From Homalodisca vitripennis (taxonomy: Eukaryota > Arthropoda > Insecta > Hemiptera > Cicadellidae), in contig NC_060210.1 of NCBI RefSeq assembly GCF_021130785.1, forward strand, positions 186,132,501-186,196,500: a stretch of DNA of 64,000 nucleotides, read 5' to 3'. Positions 12,549 through 24,500 of this stretch are shown here, piece by piece. The notes under the pieces were generated by a model that ran no database searches, was not told where the DNA came from, and saw nothing but the letters and a program-made list of their open reading frames with translations. The translations under genes were made by a program, and so were the position numbers. Positions within the stretch are counted from its first letter, which is position 1, and each line of letters opens with the position of its first letter.

Positions 12549-15500
12549 ATGGCCATCATAATTTTGGGATTAAACATTCCAAAAGTGGTAGGGAAAATTA
12601 CCCCAGCTTGTAAAAAATTATTGACCTCTCAAGGAAATCTGAAACTTCCAGCTATAGGTTCAAGAAGGTCAATTTGTGGGAAAACTTTAAGGGATCCTGA
12701 TGTTAAAAGACCACCCCCTTTTCCTTATAAAGAGAAGAGATACACTATGCTTCGAAGTTGGTTTGATAGAACAACACATAGATTTGATGAAAATTCCAAG
12801 ATAATTGTGGTTGATGGGGCTGTTGCTTCAGGCAAATCTGCTGTTGCAAAGCAGCTTGCAGAAGAATTGGATATGTTGTACATGCCAGAAGCAAACATGG
12901 ATATGATATATATAAATCCATATGGCTATAATATGAGACAGTTGGATCCCCAACTACCAGAATCTTGTCAATCCTTTGATACCAGGGATTTTTGTTTGAA
13001 TCCCAACCATTTGAATGCAGCTGGTTTACAGCTAATGTTATACAGGTTAAAGTTTGCACAGTACATTGATGCATTGGCTCATGTAATGAATACAGGTAAG
13101 TACTGTAATAAGTATATTTGGGAATTCTCTACTTATTAGTAATATTTAGCAGTTACCTGCGACATCATTCACAATTACATTTAGAAACACAGGTAGGCCT
13201 ACACCATGAGCATATTCTTTTTAAATGGTATTCCAAACAATCCTGCGATAAGTGATAGTCACTGGAAGATATTTCATCTCTCCCTATTTTAGATATTTTT
13301 AGAAGATGGTGCTCAGCTGAAGGGTGAAACTGTTTTTGGACAGAATATAAGCAGACCAAGTTTTTTACATTGATGAGTATAGTTATTGATACTTAATATT
13401 TATACCTACGTAGAATACTCACCTGTTAATTGATATTAAAGTATCTGTAGGCCTCAAAATCAGTCTTATGTTTGAAATTAAAATAATAAACATATACATT
13501 AACAATCTTATAAATAACAAATAAACCGGGTAGGGTACGATAAGCGGACCCGGTTTTTTATATCGAAGAATGTAATCATCGATACAGTAGAACCCCTCAT
13601 ATCCGGCCACCACGGGACCGAGCCCCTGGCCGGATAACGATTCGGCCGGATAAACCAACCTACAGTACACAGCACTTGACGAAACAAAACAATTGTACTG
13701 TACTGTACTAACCGGACTGCAAATAATCAACGAACTGTTTACAGGTTAAACCTATTAGCTCAACTGAGGACAACACAGGAAAATGTAAACAAATAAATAC
13801 ACCAAAATAACGCAAGAGTCGTGGGAGACTAGTGCGTGCAACTGCGCGTCTGCAAGCCGTGGTAAATAAATTTCGATATTGGCTTCCGGGAAGTGGCCGG
13901 ATAAACCGAGGTGCGGTAAAACCGAGGCCGGATATGAGGGGTTCTACTGTACCCTAATATTCGTATCTCAAATCCTAGGCCATCAATCGATATAAAATTA
14001 TAGTTAACATGGTATACAATGAAGGTAAATCTTAAGATCAGCGACTACCGCTCCAATCGCTGTAATTTCTTTGCATACTAACACAGGTTAACGTAATTTC
14101 ACCGAAAAAAATAGTCCCGATTATCACCGTAGCCGTTTACTACCCCCCACCCAAAATAAATTTGAAAAAAATTAAATTAAAAAAAAACCTGACTGACAGT
14201 GCATTTATTCGTTTTTATGGTTTTGTTAGTTCGTAGGGCAGTAGTCCAGGAACTACTTCTAGTATAAACTCGTCTTATCTTATCAGTGATAAACGCGCGC
14301 CGCTTATCTTTTGCCTGTAATGAAACCTGCGTTAGTTCTGTCTGAGTTTTGTGTGTGTAAGCAGTCATGACGTGATCTGGGCTTGGACTTTGCAAGCTCG
14401 AGTTAATTTTTTTTCTAAAAGAGCAAGCAGCGCAAAGCGCTGCGCAGCGGGCAAGCATCGTGTGACCTGAGTTTTGAATAGGTAAGCTAGGGTCTTTTTA
14501 GCGTGTGACAAGAACCATAGCACGCCATGTCAATAACTTTTCACTAATATTCCTTGTCCATGTGGGTTTGTTTGTTTACGTCTGGCGGTCAATCAAAGCC
14601 GTCCTATAGGTCACGTGATCCGCCCGGCCAATCAGAAACTTTCCTGTTTGTCACATGACTACTGTCAAGTCATCAAAACGACCATGGTCGGCAATTGTTT
14701 TTAGTTTGATAGTCGAAAATCTTGTTATTTATGTGTTTTGTATTGCCAACATTGTACTGCCGAAAAACTGGTTTTTATATGTTAGCGATAATCGGGACTA
14801 TTTTTTTCGGTGAAATTACGTTAACCTGTGTTAGTATGCAAAAAATTACGGCGATTGGAGCGTTAGTCGCTGATCTTAAGATTTACCACAATCATATGTT
14901 TTATATTAAAATATTAATTTAATATTTACAGTGATTAAACAAATTATTATAACAAAAATTAAGAAAACTGAAGACAATCATAATTGCTCCTCTCACAGTT
15001 ACAGTTGTTTCTTTCCCACAAATTTTACATAATGGGGTTTTCGGTACGAGTCCAACATGTTGAAACCACGTAAAATATGTCTTTATCATTTTTCAAAGCA
15101 ATGTCATGTATTTTTCTAAAATTGACTTCCATTTTTAATGATTAAATGTTACTTATGTACTTACGTGTATTATTTGAAAGTGTTTAAAGCTGTTGATATA
15201 AATTAGATAATTTAAGGGTACTTTGGGATTATACCGACCACACCCAGACATGAATCGTTATTTCACATTTCGTTTCTACTGATTACTAGATTAGCGTAGA
15301 ACAATATTTCGTCAATATAAAACAGGAATTGTCTTATCGCAAACCCCTCCCCATCCTCAGACAGAGGTCAAAGTCGAGCGTCTAGTAGATAACGTGATTG
15401 CAGAGTCTCGCCGCCCGTTCAGCTGGTGCATCGCTTTGTTGTACTTCCGTGTTTTACCTCTACATTTCTCCAAACACAAAAATTCAACAAAAACAAACAT

Positions 15501-18500
15501 TTACCAAACTAAACTCTTTATTAAAAAAACACTAAAAACTTGTTTTTTATTCTTGATCACATTCCGCCACCCAAAATGCGAGTGCCTCCGGCCATCAGCG
15601 CGGGCTTTGGCAGCACCTTCGGTGCTGCCCCGCGCTGATGTCGACGAAAGAAAAACATCCCTCGAGATAGTACCTATCAGTAAAATATCAAATTCTAGAG
15701 GGGCTAATCAGAAATATAAATTGAATTGTAATGGAAAGGCAATTATATACCGTGCAAATCACGTGATGCCGCGCGGTCTGCCGTAATCAGGATTCTCGAG
15801 AAAGATAAGATAACAGCGACAACACTAACGATCACAATACCTGGAAATGCTTGTAAGTTTGTAATTTTGTAATTGAAGAGTTGTTTTTTCGTTCTATCAT
15901 GTTTGTTTCTATAAATTTCTATTTTGTGTTCTTCATACTAGTGTGGTCGGTATAATCCCAAAGTACCAATTTAAGTTAACTGTTCAAAATAATTAATTCA
16001 GTATCGATGGATTATATCGATTGTTATGGTTAAGTAATATCGTTTGCCAATTTCGATATAAAAAACCGGGTCCGCTTATCGTACCCTCCCCAATAAACCA
16101 TAACAATGAAACAAAAAATTAGAAGCATAAATAGGAAAACACGATTTAACTAAGAAATTATAACAACATAACAAAAATTTGGGGTAGACTTTAATAAGCG
16201 CCTTTCACTCGTTGCTAGGTTGTTTTTATCGAATGGTTCGATGTTTTTATCCCAAGGAATAATTCGATATTATAATTTATTTAACGTAGCATATGATTTT
16301 AACTTATTAGTTATAGTAATTTTAATGTAAACAATAAACAGCAAGAAGTATCTAATATTTTGAGACTGAAAGTGGGAATGAATATGAGAAATATATGTGA
16401 GATATTTCTTACGAGATTTGTTTACGGAGAGTTCTTTCCTCCATTTCACAAAAGTGGGTTACTCATTGATATCAAGCTGGGCAAGTTATAAATATTGTAA
16501 GGTTTCTTTGATATCCAAGTCTAGGCCATAGTTGGTTTTGTTGTTTTGTAATGTTATTGTTAAGTTTGTTTTTAAAATTGTAATTTACGAGATTCCACTT
16601 GTTACGGTAATTTATTATAACTCTTATTGTGTGTGATTTTTACATATCGAAGTTGGATAATATATTGAATTGTTCAATAAAAACAACTGAAAAACAAGTG
16701 TAGGCCGCTTATTATTTAAAGTCTCCCCAAAATTTGTTAGTTAAGTAAACAATTTCAGTTGAAATATATTATTCTAACTTAATTATGACTGAAATCACAT
16801 GTTAAATCACTAGGCCTACAATAAGTGGTAGATAAACTGAAATACAGTGTATTTTATTATAAAACAATACCAAAACACTTGTAGGCTAACACTTGCAAAA
16901 TAAATCATATATGTATTTCACATTTGCAAATTTAAATGTTTGAGGACTGTTTAGTTCATTGTAGTATAAATTATGCTAATACACAATTTAACAAATTTTC
17001 AATGTAAGTTATATGAAAAATTTATTTGGTCTGTTCTCTATAAATTGTCTGTTTTCTATAAATCTAACTGATTCATGTCATTACACTTTCATTATCTTCT
17101 ATTTGTAAAATTTGAATATGTATTAAAGCAATAACACATGTTAAAAATGTCTTTACTAAGGTATTTTGACCTATTCTTGAGATCACTTTAAATTTGTTTT
17201 CAAATTTTAAACTATTTTTCTTATACCACAAGGTAAGGAAGTATAATAAAACTAAATGCTGCAAAATTTAATTGCTTCGGCAGCAAGGGATTGCAGCAAA
17301 AATGAGGTTTTCCAAAACCGCTTAAATACCAGTTGGAGTTGATTCAGTAATAACTCAAAATGGTAATTGTAAAAGTAATGAGTGGAGTGGCAAAATACGA
17401 GTTTCACGTTATTACCTTATTGGAATCGTCCTACTCAACAAAACAATATGAGGTTTCATGGGGTGGAAATGAGAAATAACAAAGTTGTAGAACTCATAAA
17501 GAAATGGAACTACTTTTTACAAACAGAGCAATATTTCCATGTTGTACATCCACGTCGGGCGTCACTTGACCTTTTGTGACCGTGATTCAACCCCTTGATG
17601 ACGTCATCGGATGCGCCGCCATCTTTGGAAACGTAAATGAAAAATAATACTGAAATGAGCAGAATTTTGACCCAAATGAACGATATTTTTCTTAATCTTG
17701 AGCTACAAATTAATTAGTTGTTATCGGGTTGAGGCAAGTGCCTCCGGCCATCAGCGAAAGAAAAACATCCCTCGAGATAGTATCTATCAGTGAAATATCA
17801 AATTCTAGAGGGGCTGATGAGAAATATAAATTGAAAAGTAATGCAAATAAATTCACCTAAAGTGTAATCTAAATCTAAATCTATATAAATAAATCATAAA
17901 AAACCAATATCAATATATAAATGGAAAGTAATAGAGAACACTTACAGTACCATTGTAAGGAAATAATCTCGTTTCGGTCAAAACATGAACTCCTAACATG
18001 TCCGAAAAAACACTCCGACAAACACAATTCACTACGATTCGTCGAGCTACTGGATGGTTGATCCATGATTGACAAGCACTCACTCAATCCGAACTACACA
18101 ATATCTTGTGAAGCACTGGACCACAGCCTGGAAGGCACAGATAACAGATTCACTATCAGTCCCGGCCACATATAACATTGAAGTAAACAGGTATCGAGAC
18201 ACACAGCACACAAACAGAACATTCAAATATTAAAAACTTAACTATTTATGAACATACCCCTAAAACCATGTTATTTATCATTTGCAACCCCTAAAACCAC
18301 ACAGGTGTGTGTGTATCTGAACACACACACACATATATATGTTCAGGAGAATAAGCAGAATACATTAATAACATCAAATTCGTGATTTGCCGGGTCAGCG
18401 TTTAACCTCATAGATACACTAAAAATTACTGAAATGTGAAATTATGGAAGGAAATAAGGAAGTTAAGGTTGGTCCTTTAGTAGGTCCTACAGTCAGGTAG

Positions 18501-21500
18501 TTAGGTTTGGTGAGTTCTCATAAGTTTATCTCAAATAACAATGGTAAAATTGTAAAAAATACTCCCAGGAAGGGCAGTCGACCTTCAGATAGGTCGTACA
18601 GTCAAATAGTTCTAGATGAGTTTTTACCTTATATTGTTTGCTATTGAATCAGTTCATGCTTGCAGCATGTAGTTTTGTTTTATTTCTACTGTAGTTGAAG
18701 CTGTATTAAGAGTTCAAACCTAATTGAGTCTAATACAGTTTATAACTCAGTATTTTGTTTTTTAATTTATATTTTTGTAAGAAGGTATTTTTCTCCTTCT
18801 GTTCCTTTTATGGTTATATTAACATTACCCATCTTAATAGAGGATAGAATATATTCTTCTAGTAATTCTTTTTCAATCCTCATTGATTTATTCTCATTTT
18901 TTTAAAATAAAAAAGGAATAAAAAAATATTTAATAATTACATGTTAAACTATCTTCTTCTTCTTCTATGGGGCTATTGCCATGCACTTACGCTCAAGGGC
19001 CTTTAGCGCACCCCGGAAGTACACCATGAGACCTACCAGTCTATGGTTTCAGCAGTTCCCCAAACCACTGAAAACAACATCAAGTCCTCCTGGGGAAATT
19101 CTCCACCCTTTGCCAAACTACTAAATATGACTAAACTATTTTAGTAACCACCAAGCCTATTACCATGTTTTGCAAGCCATATAAGAGGGTGGTTTTATAA
19201 GTCTGGTAAAAATAGAATAAGATATTGTTTTAATAGCAAAAGCTCACTTTATTTTTCTACATAGTCTCCTTGCTAGCCCATACACTTTTCTTAATGATCT
19301 ATCGGGATTATACCCTGGAAATCCCAAAAGGCAGTGACCGCACAGAGCTTCTTCATGGCCAGTTTTTCATGGAGGATGCAATGCACTCATTCAGTTGAGA
19401 TATCTACAATGTTAGCTATCTCACGAACTTTTAGTCTTTGATCTTCCATTACCATATCATGCACTTTATCAATGGTTTCCTGTGTGGTAACTCAACGGGC
19501 CGACCGTAGCTTGCTTCATCTTCCGTGCTTCTCTGACCACGTTTATACTCATTAATCCATAAGTAAATGGTCTTCAAGGTTGGTGCAGAACCTACATGGA
19601 CTTGATCCAACTCGGATTTGGTATGTGCAGCTGTCCAACCCTACAAATGAAAAGTTTAATGACCACACTAAATTCGTTTTTCTCCATCGTAAGAAACTAA
19701 CTACACAGTTACCACTTCACCTGGCTGCCAACAATCAACTAATAACAGCTGCCATTCGAAACTTGCTGTAATATCTGTGGAAATAACAGGCTTACTAACA
19801 ACAGTACACGTTCCAAAAATGTCCCGCTCTTTTATACAAACTTTCCAGACATCAAACCGCCCTCGTATAGTACAGGCCATTTAAATATGTATTTTAATAA
19901 AACTAAGTACTTAATCTTTAGTCTCCCTTTAGATTTAAGATTTCTCTATCCTGACCTAAAATAGTTAATTTGTTACTGAAATTGTTGGAGCAATTCAATG
20001 AAATATCATGAAGTATTGGAGAGAAATTTCAGATAGACTTATAAAAACACCCCGAATTCAGGAATCCATCTTTAAACTTAAATCTAAAATTAATCAAGAT
20101 TGGAATATTTCAGTCACTATAACTTATTTCAAGGTGTTTTGAACACAATTTAAAAAGAATATACTAATGGTGTACCTGTGTTTCAAAATGCAATTGTATG
20201 CTAATCCTCAGCTAACTGCTAGTAATTAATAAAACAGTTATTTTTATGTTATTGGTGTGTAGTTATCATGATGAATCAATAAAGAAACATGTTTTTTCAG
20301 GACAAGGAGTGGTCCTGGACAAATCATGTTACAGTGACTTTGCATACATCGAGGCAATGGCAAAAGAAGGATTCATTTCAAAGGCTGGTAAGTTTTCTTT
20401 TTAAATATTTAATTTGTATGTTATGCTGAAGGCTATACTTTTAGTGCCAGACTCTTCTAATCAAAAGTGTGGAAGGTGCTTTTAGAGGTGTTATCCTCTT
20501 TTATAATTTTCATAATTATCGGTTAAATAGTTTACTATTCTATAAAGGACATACAGACAAACATTCATTTTTATATATATGATGTTATATAAATGAATGT
20601 TTGTCTGTATGTCCTTTATAGAATCGTAAACTATTTAACCAATAATTATGAAAATTTGTATGTATATGTATTTTACCACGGAGAAGGTTTATATGCAATG
20701 CCTATTGATGTAACTAGCCACCAGGCGGCACTGCAAATGATACAAGTTTTCAAAACACCTGCACATTATAAACTGCAATTACGAAACAGTTTGAAGCCAC
20801 TAAGTTATGATGTATGTTTGTCTTTAAAATAAATTTCTTTTAAAACTTGAACTTGAACTTAAAACTTGAGTGGTAGACCACTTTAGAATAAAGTACATGT
20901 ATGCCTACAATGGCTATAAACGTACACTTGCAACTGATTTTCTTGATTGTGGCAACAAGGCAAACTCTACATCGGCGGTAGAAATTAATTCACTTGAACC
21001 AAAAGTGCTCATGCATGGGCAAAGCGCTCACGTGATACAAGCTTGAATTTAGGTACTATCAAGATAGATATCCCCTAAGAGGGATATTTTCTATTTTCTT
21101 TTTGCCAGTAGTGCGGGTTGGCACCAAAGACACCACTGAAGCCCGCACTGATGGCCAGGGGTATTTTGATTAGTACTTTCCCGACCTCAGATTACATGCT
21201 ATATCGTCCAAGTACCGATCGGAAATGCCCCTGGCCATCAATGCAGGTTTCGGTGCCACCCCATACTTCTGGTGAAAATAAAAAATATCCTTTGAGATAA
21301 TTCCCAAATTCAAGCTCAGATCACTTCAGCGCCCTAAAAACGTTATCTTTAACTTTGGTCCTATTAGTAACACATTTATGATAACCTAATCTAAATCTAC
21401 TTTTATCACAATACGTAATAAAAAGAAGTAGAGAGAGAGTGGCCTACTTCTCGCCGACATTGCTTTCTTTTGGGAGGCAAAAAACAAGAACCGATCATTG

Positions 21501-24500
21501 TCATAATGTCATGTAATTTTCACAGTAAGTAAAATAAAGTCTGCTCTTTCTAATAATTAGTATTTTGGTCCCCGGCAAGAAAAACTCTTCCCAAAATAGA
21601 AGCCTCCGTATAATACCAAAGTACCAAACAATTTAATAATGTAATAATGATGTATCTAGGTATATTGTGCTGTAAATGTATTTTGTGTACGTTTTTCATG
21701 AAACCCTTTGCGAATATACCAGTTAGGTCTTAGTGGTAGTGGGACAAAAATGCCCACTGGTTGTAGAGTTAACAGTTTTACTAAAAAAAAATCAACTTTG
21801 GCTAGTATATTATGAAATGTGGAAATAACATTTGAGCTGTAACTGTTGTGTCATTACCACAGTCAGCTTGGTAGTAAACCTGAAGGAATGCGTGGTTTGG
21901 TATCAGGGCTGTCCTGGACATGACTTTAAGAGAGTTCTACTGGTCATATACCATCCAGTCCGTAGATTAGGATGTTTAGGAGTTAGTGGGAGCCTTATAT
22001 AAAATGTATTATAATACTCGTCCATATATAAATTACACATTTCTGAAACTGGTCCTTAAATTGAGGTACTATTTTGATTTTTGTTTTCTGGTGTAGTCAT
22101 TAGAATCATTCTTTATATAGTGTTTATAAATATCAATTATTTCTGCAGCTCGAAGCGTCTACTATGACGTAAAGAGGCACACGATTGATGAATTGATGAG
22201 GCCTCACCTGGCTATCTACCTCGATGTGCCGGTTGATAAAGTTCAAGAGAAGATCAAGAAAAGAGGTCGCCCTCATGAACAGAACTCCAAAGCACTTTCA
22301 GCTTCCTTCCTTACGACACTTGAAGAAGCCTACAAAAGGCAGTATCTGAAAGAAGTGAGGTAAGTGTGGGTGATGAACAGGATTATTTCAGGAGTCATTC
22401 AGAAAACAAGGGTAATAATTCAGGTAGATCTTGATGTAAACACAAAGCTCTCCACTAAAACACTGGATAAAATCCTAATTTCCAACTTATTATAATTGAA
22501 GCATTAAAAGAGTGTAATAATAAATGCAAATTTTTGTAAAGCTTAAGCTTACCTTTGACTGGCTGCCAGCTGATTAGTCACCACATTTTTAGTAAACCAC
22601 ATCAGCATCATGCATCACAAAATGTAATGATGCTTAGTAGATAAAAAAATATGGATATGCCTGTATTCCGTGCTTAAAGGTTAAGGCCTGTACTTACTGC
22701 TTCTTTTAGATTTTCATAATTTTCTAAGTATTTTATTCCATAAATATGTTAATTTCAGAAAAGTTATGTTATAGCCCAGTCAGTAATCAATTCTTTGATT
22801 ACATATACAAGAATGTCTTCAAAATTATAGAGTGTTATTTATTATGAACATGGTAATGCTCCGGAAGGAAGGCCGGAAAGATATGGTTGATGAACCCCAA
22901 TCTGGAAATCCAGCATAACCAACGACAATATGGCCTGTAAGCGTGATTTGTCAAATTCTGGCATGATTGCACCAGAAATTCTTAGTATTTCCAAAATAAT
23001 ACATACATAAGCATAGAGCAGTAGTTTGTGACTTATTTAGGTAAGTCTTTGACAAAAATTATATAAAGGTAGGGCCCAGAATGGATCCTTGTGGTACACC
23101 TTTGTCAACTAGGCAATGCTTTGGAGTCAGTTTTTTTTGTTACTGCATAGTCGGATGATTTTTTTTTCTTTATTTTCACAACGCCAAAGCTGTAGTCACC
23201 AGAGAATATTTTCTACCTACTACGTTGATGGCTGGATAAACTGAAAAAGGATCATCCAAGTGAGGAAGAAGATTATCTCTATCTGTGAACTTCACCATGA
23301 TAACAATCCAACCTGCTCTGTGTGTCTGTGCCTGCAGTCACTACAATTCGGACATGGGTCACCTTCATTCTCTCCCGAGGATAAAGACAGGAATCCATTT
23401 TAGATCAATTGAAGATGTTCAATGTGCCATAACGAGGGCTCTTTCTGACCTGTTGATGGTTTCCAGGATATGTAAAAAGTAGTCGAACCACTGGAATAAC
23501 TATAGATACACATAAGAACTGCTTCAAAAAATATTTTTTTAAATGTGTAGATACCAAGAAAACTGCTTTGAAGGATATTTAACGTTTGTAACAATATCCT
23601 AAATGAATCTATTGGTTAGGTATTAATTACCGGACACACTAAATACGTATTTAAAATTTTATTTAAAAGTGAAGTTTTTTGTTCAAAAGTTGAATTTTCA
23701 TTGTTTAATCCTATACAATACCTGAAAATGGTATATAACAGATCTTCTTGTCCAAAAAAATTAAATTTTGTATAAGAAATGTAACAAAGCTGACGTCTTA
23801 CGCTTTCCAGGAATATTTCAAAACGTGAAACGGCAAAATTCAATGCTGGTAAGTAAAGGGTGAAATTCCATGGTGTATTTTGGCTCTATTTTTGTTGTAA
23901 TTGTTTACTGAGCTCTAATAATATATTTGTGTGCCCAGCGCCCACAGTGAACTGCTGATCTATGACTGGTCTGATGGAGGAGATGTGGAAGTTGTGGTGG
24001 AGGACATTGAACGGATTGACTTTGATAAGTACACAGTTTACGATCAGAAACTGAAGGATTGGAGACTTCACAAGGAGCAGGCCTGGTCAGACAAGAGAAT
24101 GATGTGAGTAGTGTTTTATTATTAGGGTTGGAACAATTTTAATTTTTAATTCTCATATGGAAAATATTAAACCTTAAACCATTTTGGTCTATATTTCCCA
24201 TTTGGAATTAGTTTGAACATATCCAAGAACTTTTTAATTTTGTAAATACAGTCAACTCTTGGTAATTCTTAGATAGAATAAAAAGTATGTTTTTCGAAAA
24301 GGCCTACTACAAGATTTCCGAATTTCTAAATGACAAAAACATAATAATCTAGTTATGAAGAATAAGTGTCTTCTCCTAAGAAACTTAATTTAATATAATA
24401 ACAAACTCAATAATTAATCTCCATTTTGTTATTTAAATATGTTATATTGTTACCAATTTTATTGTTTGATATGTTAATTAGTTTAATGAATGATTGTTAT

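Larger units (their letters stand above)
13528..16091. mobile_element. GG-terminated inverted-repeat element with 8-bp TSD, carrying two nested insertions
   Basis: The ends are inverted repeats of about 40 bp. The left starts GGGTAGGGTACGATAAGC, and the right on minus starts GGGGAGGGTACGATAAGC; both run on through GGACCCGGTTTTTTATATCG. Flanks are perfect 8-bp duplications, AATAAACC at 13520-13527 and 16092-16099. A long internal inverted repeat (14025-14126 versus 14786-14886) extends the foldback structure. Two later elements sit inside: 13585-13949 in the left arm and 15217-15967 in the right arm. No transposase frame is present, so it is non-autonomous. The 8-bp duplication would fit hAT, Merlin or P types, but the termini match none I know with confidence. 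Confidence 0.85.

Noticed and set aside
13419..13730. 103-codon minus-strand frame
   Set aside because: It crosses the boundaries of two nested MITEs, so it cannot be an ancestral coding unit.
15394..15786. 130-codon plus-strand frame
   Set aside because: It lies inside a transposon with perfect TSDs and runs through its hairpin, with no recognised domain.
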